A stretch of DNA of 12,705 nucleotides from contig CAIKYN010000098.1 in assembly GCA_903831635.1 (NCBI GenBank), positions 1 through 12,705 of the forward strand. Reading direction: 5' to 3'. This stretch comes from an uncultured Spartobacteria bacterium (lineage in GTDB: Bacteria; Verrucomicrobiota; Verrucomicrobiia; Chthoniobacterales; UBA6821). Below, piece after piece: positions 7,329-12,609 of this stretch. The position numbers were made by a program, and so were the translations under genes. Within the stretch, counting starts at the first letter, position 1. The number at the start of each line of letters is the position of its first letter. The notes beneath the pieces are model-generated. The model had not been told where the DNA came from. It searched no databases and saw nothing but the letters and a program-made list of their open reading frames with translations.

Positions 7329-8723
7329 ATGAAAGGTAAGAACAGCAAGGTGATGAAGGTAACTGTTACCCAGAGCATGGTGCTCTGGGCGGCGGTTCTT
7401 GCAATGACCGTGCTTCGCCTCTCGGTCGCGACAAGCGGCTCCTTCACAGAGAGTGAAGCCTTTCTTTCGATCTGTGAGGCTCATCCTGCCGGAGGGTATA
7501 TCGAGGGACCTGCGGGCATTCCACTTCTTCTGGCTCTCTTTAAGCTTTGCGGAGGATCTGGAATCTTCTTTCTGCGATGCATTGCACCCTTTGCCGTTCT
7601 GATTCTCTCCTGGTGTGTCTGGTGGATTGGCAGACGAATCGCTCCCCATCGTCAGGTACTGGCTCTTTGGTCGGTACTGGGGCTCAATCTTTTACCCTTC
7701 GTAAATATGGCCTCACTGGTCATGGACGGAGCCATGGTCACTGCAATGACGATTCTGCTCGCGATGATCGCGGGATGGAGCGCTGCTGCTGAAACGGGAA
7801 AAACTGCCAAGGGACTCACTCCATGGGCTCTTTTCGGTGTGGCCCTGGCTGTGGGCACGCAGTTCTGGCAGATGATCGGATTGCTGCTCCCTGTGGCAGT
7901 TGCCTTTTACTTCGTGAATCAAGGCACCAAGACGATTCCATGGCGCGGGATTCTCCTCGCTTTGTTTCTGCTGATCTTGGGATCGGTTCCCTCTCTCGCT
8001 TGGAATGCACAGCATGACTGGATCCAATGGAGTAGTGTGGCTCATGGGTTTGATTCCGTTTCGATCGGTACGGCTACGCTATCCTTGGGGTTAGTTGTTA
8101 CCCTGGGGGCCCTAGCAACCCCTTTTCTTGTGAGATTGGCCTATCACGGGATGTTCTGGAGGGTTCTAGTGATCCTGATTGCCTCAGTTGCTGCATTGAT
8201 GAGCAGTCTTATTCTCCTAGCTCCGCAAGTGCTCCCCTCGGGTCTTCCCTCGCCAATAGGAGTAGTAGGGATCCGTGAGCTTTCGGGCTTCGTTCTCACA
8301 CTTCGCAAGGAACGCCCAGATCCGAAGAGTGAATCTCCCTTCCTGATTGCATCCACCCCCGGGTTGGCCTCCATGCTCGGCAGTAGGATAGCAATCGATT
8401 ACCCGGAGCGCCCTGGCTCCCCTTCGGTCTTCGTCGCCGAGTCACCTAGCCTTAATAGTTCTTACGCCCTCTGGCCCTCCTATCCCGATGCCGTCGCGGC
8501 AGGGGTGAAGGACAACCTCTACACCGAGGAGAAATCGGTCAGCCCCTTCCTTGGTCGCAACGCCCTCTACATTACGACGGAATCCCAGGAAGAGTTGCCT
8601 CAGACCATCACCGGTGCCTTCAACGCCGTGGCGTTGCTTAAAGAAGTCCCGATCTTTATTAACGGCAAGCAGCAAACCATCCGTATTTATAAGTGTGAGG
8701 GGTATCGCACCCTTTCTTTATAA
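7329..8723 (+). CDS. GT39/ArnT-like membrane glycosyltransferase homologue
   Basis: This 464-residue polytopic protein resembles the N-terminal membrane domain of dolichyl/undecaprenyl-phosphate-sugar transferases (PMT_2/GT39, ArnT/GT83). Family landmarks in order: YIEGPAGIPLLLALF (57-71; usually YxDxPPLxxxLIAL), LVMDGAMVTAMTILL (130-144; usually xxDAPLxxF), FGVALAVGTQFWQMIGLLLP (169-188), and SVPSLAWNAQHDWIQW (219-234), which closely follows the family pattern PVLxWNxxHDWxSF. The first external loop, where the family carries an Asp-Glu pair contacting the substrate, reads TESEAF (40-45), so the Asp is a Ser and a Glu precedes it. About 150 residues of mostly soluble C-terminus follow the last helices. 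It is the second gene of a tight pair with the PAP2 phosphatase. Start at 7329 gives the 2-nt spacing; an in-frame ATG at 7353 is an alternative. It could be an active transferase for an unknown sugar or a degenerate relative. Confidence 0.78.
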   Translation: MKGKNSKVMKVTVTQSMVLWAAVLAMTVLRLSVATSGSFTESEAFLSICEAHPAGGYIEGPAGIPLLLALFKLCGGSGIFFLRCIAPFAVLILSWCVWWIGRRIAPHRQVLALWSVLGLNLLPFVNMASLVMDGAMVTAMTILLAMIAGWSAAAETGKTAKGLTPWALFGVALAVGTQFWQMIGLLLPVAVAFYFVNQGTKTIPWRGILLALFLLILGSVPSLAWNAQHDWIQWSSVAHGFDSVSIGTATLSLGLVVTLGALATPFLVRLAYHGMFWRVLVILIASVAALMSSLILLAPQVLPSGLPSPIGVVGIRELSGFVLTLRKERPDPKSESPFLIASTPGLASMLGSRIAIDYPERPGSPSVFVAESPSLNSSYALWPSYPDAVAAGVKDNLYTEEKSVSPFLGRNALYITTESQEELPQTITGAFNAVALLKEVPIFINGKQQTIRIYKCEGYRTLSL

Positions 8724-8833
8724 AGAACACAGCGTTTGTCCTCATTGAGAGGAAAGGGATTAGAAGAAATGGTTAGGGCAGCAATCAGCACCTGAGAGCA
8801 TACAGCCTGAACCGCTAACGGCCTGCACGGCTT

Positions 8834-9280
8834 CTACCCGCGCCGCCTGATGGTGATGCGCTTAAGCTTTTCCTCAATCTGCTGACTCTCTGTTATGAGC
8901 TCCGCATCATCACGATAGGCGTTATGGACGAGGCGGCGGTCGTAGGAGTTCAGGGGTTCGGTCTCAACAGAGCGTCCGTCGATCTTCACGGCTTCAGCCA
9001 GTTGATGAATTCGCTGGAGGAATGATGCATCACGAATCGATCGGTGGTGCTCCACATCCACAACGACGCGCGGAGCCTCGTTATTCTGTGAGATGAGGAG
9101 GCGGTTGACCAAGAACTGGAGACTCTCGAGGGTCTCCTCCCTGCGTCCAATAAGGCGCTGGGGTTCATTGGTCCGAATCTGGAGGATCAGATGCCCGTCA
9201 CGACGTTCCTCCTCGATTTCCACGACGAATCCGAGGTGCCCGAGAATGGTATCCAGGACTTCTTTGGGTGTCTGGTTCAT
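8834..9280 (-). CDS. khpB: KH-R3H RNA-binding protein of the Jag/KhpB family
   Basis: KhpB/Jag is a cytoplasmic RNA-binding protein whose gene commonly follows yidC; in Gram-positive bacteria it affects cell elongation and division. The 148-residue product has a KH-type domain (about 8-78), with LIGRREETLESLQFLVNRL in the position of the family's LIGKRGxTLDALQYL, then an R3H domain (about 80-148) with the signature YDRRLVH (113-119; Arg115 and His119) and a basic tail KLKRITIRRRG. The usual N-terminal Jag_N domain is absent. The RNA-contacting GxxG loop reads GRRE, so the second glycine is Glu48. I start at ATG 9280 because homology begins there (MNQTPKEVLDTILGHLGF); the frame is open further upstream but that part overlaps the end of yidC. 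It is 46 nt behind yidC, probably last in the rpmH operon. No terminator hairpin with a T-run is visible in the 110 nt to the convergent gene. Confidence 0.88.
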   Translation of the reverse strand: MNQTPKEVLDTILGHLGFVVEIEEERRDGHLILQIRTNEPQRLIGRREETLESLQFLVNRLLISQNNEAPRVVVDVEHHRSIRDASFLQRIHQLAEAVKIDGRSVETEPLNSYDRRLVHNAYRDDAELITESQQIEEKLKRITIRRRG

Positions 9281-9326
9281 TGCTCGGGGGGAGAAGAGAG
9301 TTGATTTAGAGGGGTAGGGGGGCGGC

Positions 9327-11132
9327 TTAGCGTTTCTTACTGGTGAAGTTCGAACCACCGGATCCCTTGTTCTTGGAGACCGGTTTCGTGGAAACCTTTT
9401 CCAGGGTGGGGAGCGGCTGATTCTTGGTCCAGTACAACTGGGCTATGGAGAAAATATTCTGAGTTGTCCAGTAGAGAGCGAGTCCTGAGGCATAATTGTA
9501 ACAGAAGGTTAGGAAGATGATCGGCATGAAGTACATGATCCGTTGCTGGGAAGGGTCTCCGCTTTTTGGGGAGATGGCCATCTGCCAGACCATGGTGCCG
9601 GCCATGATGATGGGCAGTAGATTGATCGGGAATCCCATGATGTGGGTCAGCGTGTCGGGCTGGGAGAGATCGTGGATCCAGAGGAAGTGACTGTTGCGAA
9701 GCTCGATGGCGCTGCCCAGCATCGAGTAGAAGCCGAAGAAGATCGGGATCTGGACGAGCATCGGGAGACAGCCTCCGAAGGGATTCACTCCGTACTGTTT
9801 GTAGAGCTTCATCAGCTCCTCGTTCATCTTGGTCGGATCGTCTTTATACCTCTCGCGGAGTTCAGTCATCTTCGGCGAGAGGAGTTGCATCCGCTTCATC
9901 GATGAAGTTGCCTTGTTCTGCAGGGGCCAGAGAGCGGATTTGATCAGGATGGTCAGGATGATGATCGCAGCGGCGAAGCTGTGGGTGAACTTGTTGATCG
10001 AGTTCATCGCCCATAAGAGGAACTCCGAGACGAGATGGAAGATTCCGAAATTCATCACTTTCTGCTGCTCTTCGCCGATCTTGCTCAGGCCGTAGAAGTC
10101 TTTCGGCCCGGCATAGATCGAGTAATGACGGGTGACTGTCTCTCCTGCGGCAAGGGTGATCGGGCCTGTGCCCAAGCCACCGGTGATACCGTAGATCGGC
10201 TGTCCGTTCGGCGTCTCGGTGGCATTCTGGGACTGGAAGCGACGTGCCCAGACGCCGCTGCCGGCTTGATCCTTTGCGGCGGTGACGATCGTGCAGAAGT
10301 ATTGGCTTGTTACGGCAGCCCACTGGATGCCCGAGTCTGACTGAGAGTAGAGGGGTCGGGCCGGGCGTGTCTCGATACCGACAAACGGGATCTTGCCGGA
10401 CTCAAACCAGGAGACATTAATGGAGGTCATCTTCCCGTCACGAAGCCAATCAAAGCAGGTGTAGGTGGGGAGATCCTTGATATGGATAGGGGCTTCGCCG
10501 CCGGCCGCCACAAAGTACCCCGGAAGCGAGATCGGGGTGGAGCCGCTGTTCTTGAAGGAGAGATCGAGTCCGATCTGGTACTCCTCGGGCGAGCCTACAG
10601 TCTGCGGCAGGGAGAAGGACTTGGTGACAGAGAGTCCATTCGGTGCAGCCAGCGTGAAGCGGGTGATCGCGTGTTGCTTGTCGGTCTCCATGGAGAAGCC
10701 GCCGATCGGCGTGCCATTCGAGTCGCAGAGAGCGCCAATCGGGAGGCCCGAGTCCTTGTTCAGAAAGAGGCTGTGCTCGTTGGCTCCGAGATGGAGGAAG
10801 AGGGTGACGGCCTCGATGCCTCCCGTATTGGCGGCAAAGAGATACTCGGCACGACTTGTGTCCAGGGTCTCTCGCTTGGAGGAGAGTTCAGGAATCGTCG
10901 GCGTCGCCCCGGCGACGGCCGGAAGCAGTGCTGCCGTGGGGGTGATCGCTTGCGGCGTAGGCTGGGGGATATACTCCGCAGTCTTGGCGGCTCCTGATTT
11001 GAGCTTTGCCTCTCGCTGCAGGGCTGCCTGCTGGGCGATGTAGGGAGCGTAGGTCTTGGAGTAATAATATTGCCAACCGACAAGTCCGGCGACGGAGAGG
11101 GCGATGGCGATCCAGGTGGTGCGGTCGAACAT
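9327..11132 (-). CDS. yidC: Membrane protein insertase YidC (Oxa1 family)
   Basis: YidC inserts and folds inner-membrane proteins, alone or with SecYEG. The ~600-residue length and layout are of the Gram-negative type: an N-terminal helix (about 6-24, WIAIALSVAGLVGW), a Pro/Thr/Ala linker, a periplasmic P1 beta-domain (about 90-350), then the conserved 60KD_IMP core. Core landmarks are the second helix AAAIIILTILIKSALWPL, the cytoplasmic hairpin SPKMTELRERYKDDPTKMNE, the segment YGVNPFGGCLPMLVQIPIFFGFY, and late helices including YNYASGLALYWTTQNIFSI. The groove position that is Arg in E. coli (R366) is Lys near residue 397; Lys is also found there in other bacteria. The basic C-terminal tail (KNKGSGGSNFTSKKR) could contact ribosomes. 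ATG 11132 directly precedes the first helix. yidD ends 67 nt upstream in an AT-rich gap. Confidence 0.97.
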   Translation of the reverse strand: MFDRTTWIAIALSVAGLVGWQYYYSKTYAPYIAQQAALQREAKLKSGAAKTAEYIPQPTPQAITPTAALLPAVAGATPTIPELSSKRETLDTSRAEYLFAANTGGIEAVTLFLHLGANEHSLFLNKDSGLPIGALCDSNGTPIGGFSMETDKQHAITRFTLAAPNGLSVTKSFSLPQTVGSPEEYQIGLDLSFKNSGSTPISLPGYFVAAGGEAPIHIKDLPTYTCFDWLRDGKMTSINVSWFESGKIPFVGIETRPARPLYSQSDSGIQWAAVTSQYFCTIVTAAKDQAGSGVWARRFQSQNATETPNGQPIYGITGGLGTGPITLAAGETVTRHYSIYAGPKDFYGLSKIGEEQQKVMNFGIFHLVSEFLLWAMNSINKFTHSFAAAIIILTILIKSALWPLQNKATSSMKRMQLLSPKMTELRERYKDDPTKMNEELMKLYKQYGVNPFGGCLPMLVQIPIFFGFYSMLGSAIELRNSHFLWIHDLSQPDTLTHIMGFPINLLPIIMAGTMVWQMAISPKSGDPSQQRIMYFMPIIFLTFCYNYASGLALYWTTQNIFSIAQLYWTKNQPLPTLEKVSTKPVSKNKGSGGSNFTSKKR

Positions 11133-11199
11133 AAAGCAGAGGTTAAAAAGTTTGAAACGAGAAAATATTAGAAAGTGGTATGGCGGAAGGGTTTATCTT

Positions 11200-11457
11200 T
11201 TAACGGTTCAACTCCTGTACCGGAACGGGATCGAAGCCGCCCACTCCCCATGGGTGACACTTGGAGATACGGTGAAGCACAAGCAGGGATCCCTTGATAG
11301 ATCCATGCGACTTCAGGGCCTCGAGGGCATAGGCCGAGCAGCTCGGGTAAAAACGGCATCCGCAACCGCTGCCGGCACTTCCGCCGCAGAGAGCGTGGAG
11401 CAACGGGGAGATCAGCCACCTGTAGAGGTGAATGGGAATGCGGAGAAGGAAGGACAT
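11200..11457 (-). CDS. yidD: Membrane protein insertion efficiency factor YidD
   Basis: YidD is a small membrane-associated protein reported to help YidC-dependent insertion. The 85-residue product carries the family signature: an amphipathic start LYRWLISPLL, then CRFYPSCSAYALEAL (34-48), HGSIKG (51-56) and CHPWGVGGFDPVPV (67-80). A Gly/Ser/Cys-rich stretch of about ten residues (CGGSAGSGCG) between the amphipathic helix and the cysteine motif makes it longer than the ~70-residue minimum. The frame is open far upstream, but that part overlaps rnpA in another frame; I start at ATG 11457, 4 nt after the rnpA stop, which matches the usual N-terminus. The tight spacing indicates an operon and probable translational coupling with rnpA. 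Confidence 0.95.
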   Translation of the reverse strand: MSFLLRIPIHLYRWLISPLLHALCGGSAGSGCGCRFYPSCSAYALEALKSHGSIKGSLLVLHRISKCHPWGVGGFDPVPVQELNR

Positions 11458-11461
11458 CGGT

Positions 11462-11914
11462 TTAGCCAGACTGATCGGGCAATGAGTCGATGAAAATAGA
11501 GAGACGCTTTCCAAGACGCAACCATTCCGAGCGAAGAGATTCCATCGCGGCTGTGGCTGCTGGTGGTTTTGCCGTGACGACAATCCAGAGACCGGATTTG
11601 AGACCAGGGAGTTCATGGCGGAAAACTTCACGCAGGCGTCGCTTCACCTTGTTGCGAATGACAGCAGGACCGACACGACGGGAAACAACGACAGCCCCCT
11701 GTGTTTCCGTGAGCTGGCCGGTCATGACTCCCATACGGAGTAATGAACCGTGAAAAGAAAGGCCTGCCGAGCGGACCTTCAAATGCTGATAGCCTAATCG
11801 AAGCCGCGACGATTGCGGCAGGCCTAGCTTCCCTCGCTGTACCAGACTCTTAGGCCTGAGTGTGGCGTGCGAAGTGAATCTCAACGCCCTTTGGCAGGAG
11901 ACGCTTGCGTCCAT
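11462..11914 (-). CDS. rnpA: Ribonuclease P protein component, starting inside rpmH
   Basis: RnpA is the protein cofactor of RNase P, which removes 5' leaders of pre-tRNAs. The RNR signature SRRVGPAVIRNKVKRRLRE lies at residues 78-96, followed by the usual acidic/hydrophobic C-terminal half; LPQSSRLRLGYQHLKV (32-47) corresponds to the usual N-terminal LPKSxRLxxxxxFxxV. There is no ATG, GTG or TTG between the rpmH stop (TAA, 11852-11850) and this conserved N-terminus. Translation therefore has to begin inside rpmH in another frame, at ATG 11914 (150 residues, used here) or TTG 11884 (140 residues). The N-terminal ~20 residues (MDASVSCQRALRFTSHATLR) are thus encoded by DNA that also encodes the L34 tail. 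The stop lies 4 nt before yidD. Identity is secure; the start is a choice between these two codons. Confidence 0.93.
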   Translation of the reverse strand: MDASVSCQRALRFTSHATLRPKSLVQRGKLGLPQSSRLRLGYQHLKVRSAGLSFHGSLLRMGVMTGQLTETQGAVVVSRRVGPAVIRNKVKRRLREVFRHELPGLKSGLWIVVTAKPPAATAAMESLRSEWLRLGKRLSIFIDSLPDQSG

Positions 11915-12023
11915 GCTGGCGTCGACGGCTGAGAATCGCGCGACCGCTCTTGGTCTTCATGCGTGCGCGGAAGCCGAATTGCTGTTTGCGCGTGCGTTTG
12001 GAAGGTTGGTAGGTGCGCTTCAT
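11850..12023 (-). CDS. rpmH: 50S ribosomal protein L34 with C-terminal extension
   Basis: L34 is a small basic protein of the large ribosomal subunit. The minus strand from ATG 12023 reads MKRTYQPSKRTRKQQFGFRA, then RMKTKSGRAILSRRRQHGRKRL, which is the complete canonical L34 (about 42 residues in this part; usual total 44-47). The frame does not stop there but goes on for about 15-16 residues, LPKGVEIHFARHTQA, to TAA at 11852-11850, giving 57 residues. This extra tail overlaps the start of rnpA by 65 nt. It is the first gene of the rpmH-rnpA-yidD-yidC-khpB cluster. No Shine-Dalgarno sequence is seen; the leader from the candidate promoter would be about 26 nt. The gene is short but its identity is beyond doubt. 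Confidence 0.96.
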   Translation of the reverse strand: MKRTYQPSKRTRKQQFGFRARMKTKSGRAILSRRRQHGRKRLLPKGVEIHFARHTQA

Positions 12024-12055
12024 GTCGGTAAATTCTTAAAGGATTGGGGTCGGAG

Positions 12056-12084
12056 AGAATGGAGATTCCGCCTGGGTATGTCAA
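12056..12084 (-). promoter_or_regulatory. Candidate promoter of the rpmH operon
   Basis: On the minus strand a perfect -35 hexamer TTGACA (12084-12079) is followed after 17 nt by CATTCT (12061-12056), a 3 of 6 match to the -10 consensus. Transcription would start near 12049, about 26 nt ahead of the rpmH ATG. An A/T-rich stretch with a run of A residues on this strand lies just upstream (12089-12120), as in an UP element. No other candidate in the 12024-12199 gap is as good for this direction. Confidence 0.55.
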
Positions 12085-12122
12085 TGGATGTTTTTTAATT
12101 CTGCATTTTCTGCGAAAACGTA

Positions 12123-12151
12123 TTGCCCCATTCGGAGATTCATCCTAGCTT
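12123..12151 (+). promoter_or_regulatory. Weak candidate promoter of the tRNA gene
   Basis: TTGCCC (12123-12128) and TAGCTT (12146-12151) are 17 nt apart on the plus strand, matching consensus at 4 of 6 and 3 of 6 positions. Transcription would start near 12158, about 40 nt before the mature tRNA end. The sites lie back to back with the rpmH promoter. The match is weak and may be chance. Confidence 0.22.
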
Positions 12152-12199
12152 CTCACCTCCATCACGGAAGCCTTCTTGGTTTTCTGGATGAGACACTTG

Positions 12200-12275
12200 G
12201 GGGTCATAGCTCAGTTGGTAGAGCGCCTCAATGGCATTGAGGAGGTCTGGGGTTCGAATCCCCATGGCTCCACCA
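12200..12275 (+). tRNA. tRNA-Ala(GGC)
   Basis: The sequence folds as a standard cloverleaf: acceptor strand GGGGTCA (12200-12206) pairs with TGGCTCC (12265-12271), the D arm is GCTC...GAGC, the anticodon arm CCTCA-ATGGCAT-TGAGG gives anticodon GGC, and the T arm is TGGGG-TTCGAAT-CCCCA. The third acceptor pair is G3-U70, the main identity element of alanine tRNAs. CCA is encoded (12273-12275). The 7 nt before the tRNA and the 5 nt after it, together with the CCA, can pair, extending the acceptor stem in the precursor. A second copy of the 3' end lies 159 bp downstream. Confidence 0.97.
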
Positions 12276-12281
12276 AGTGTT
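12258..12281 (+). repeat. Direct repeat, copy 1 (3' end of tRNA-Ala plus trailer)
   Basis: 24 bp covering the last 18 nt of the tRNA, including CCA, and 6 nt of trailer (AGTGTT preceded by the CCAA). It is identical to 12417-12440. A repeat of a tRNA 3' end is the usual form of an integrase attachment site, but here the two copies are only 159 bp apart (start to start). Confidence 0.85.
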
Positions 12282-12283
12282 AC

Positions 12284-12298
12284 TTTCATGAAATGAAA
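12284..12298. other. Small hairpin in the tRNA trailer
   Basis: TTTCAT (12284-12289) and ATGAAA (12293-12298) form a perfect 6-bp stem with a GAA loop, 9 nt after the tRNA end. No T-run follows on the plus strand (ATAACGG), so it is not a good terminator. It may protect or delimit the tRNA trailer. Confidence 0.35.
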
Positions 12299-12317
12299 AT
12301 AACGGTTTGTGAGAATC

Positions 12318-12426
12318 TCATGGGGGGTTCGAACTTCAGTTCGACTGCCATGCCGCGATCAGCGGCATTTGATCCGACCGATGGGACTCTGCAGAGCCTT
12401 CGCATCGCGAAGTATCATCCCCATGG
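12318..12426 (+). repeat. Hairpin-rich element ending in the duplicated tRNA tail
   Basis: This non-coding block can fold as a multi-branched structure. A closing helix pairs CATGGGG (12319-12325) with CCCCATG (12419-12425), with a G-U pair on each side. Inside it are TCGAAC-TTCA-GTTCGA (12329-12344), ATGCCGC-GATCA-GCGGCAT (12350-12368) and CTTCGC-ATC-GCGAAG (12398-12412), all perfect stems, and the 10-bp palindrome CTCTGCAGAG (12387-12396). The left edge shares GGGGTTCGAA with the T arm of tRNA-Ala, and the right edge is the rest of that T arm plus the acceptor strand. It reads as a tRNA 3' fragment with about 83 nt inserted in the T loop. I do not recognise it as a known repeat family. No protein is encoded. 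Confidence 0.6.
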
Positions 12427-12440
12427 CTCCACCAAGTGTT
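12417..12440 (+). repeat. Direct repeat, copy 2 (orphan tRNA-Ala 3' end)
   Basis: Identical over 24 bp to 12258-12281 and including CCCCATGGCTCCACCA and the trailer. The 5' two thirds of a tRNA are missing ahead of it, so this is not a second tRNA gene. It forms the right edge of the hairpin-rich block. Confidence 0.85.
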
Positions 12441-12443
12441 TAA

Positions 12444-12461
12444 CTTTTGCGGTAGCAAAAG
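12444..12461. other. Hairpin after the duplicated tRNA tail
   Basis: CTTTTGC (12444-12450) and GCAAAAG (12455-12461) form a perfect 7-bp stem with a GGTA loop, and an outer GTTT/AAAC pairing may extend it across a 2-nt internal loop. An A-run rather than a T-run follows on the plus strand, so it does not fit the intrinsic terminator model well. It may still end the tRNA transcript or trim its 3' end. The rest of the gap to the lipoprotein gene (12462-12609) holds nothing else I can support. Confidence 0.35.
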
Positions 12462-12609
12462 AGAAAAAACTCCAGTGAAAACCCTATGAGGGCCAACCTT
12501 GTTTTGATTGTGCGTACACTCGCTCTTCTCACTCTCTGGGCTTTGAACTCGCTGTATGATTCTGGCTCAAAATAGAATGATTTTTAAACACTCCCTCCCA
12601 AGTATTCTT

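Noticed and set aside
8724..8833. Terminator between the GT-like gene and khpB
   Set aside because: Only 3-5 bp stems with G-U pairs and no T-run on either strand; not enough to call.
10465..11043. Long plus-strand frame (192 codons) opposite yidC
   Set aside because: It lies wholly antisense to a certain gene; composition is Arg/Ser-rich low-information, as in shadow frames of GC-rich genes.
12350..12374. Pseudoknot between loop GATCA (12357-12361) and TGATC (12370-12374)
   Set aside because: The sequences are complementary, but the connecting loops of 0-1 nt cannot span a 7-bp stem; at most an alternative pairing.
12417..12434. A second tRNA gene downstream of tRNA-Ala
   Set aside because: Only the 3' strand of the T and acceptor arms is present; no D or anticodon arm fits upstream, so it is a fragment.
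12176..12478. Open frame of 100 codons on the plus strand across the tRNA
   Set aside because: It reads through the tRNA-Ala gene and the hairpin block; no family features, and the tRNA explains the conservation.
12555..12560. TATGAT as a -10 box for the lipoprotein gene
   Set aside because: Good hexamer, but the region 16-18 nt upstream (CTCTCT) has no -35 similarity, and it overlaps an in-frame upstream ATG.
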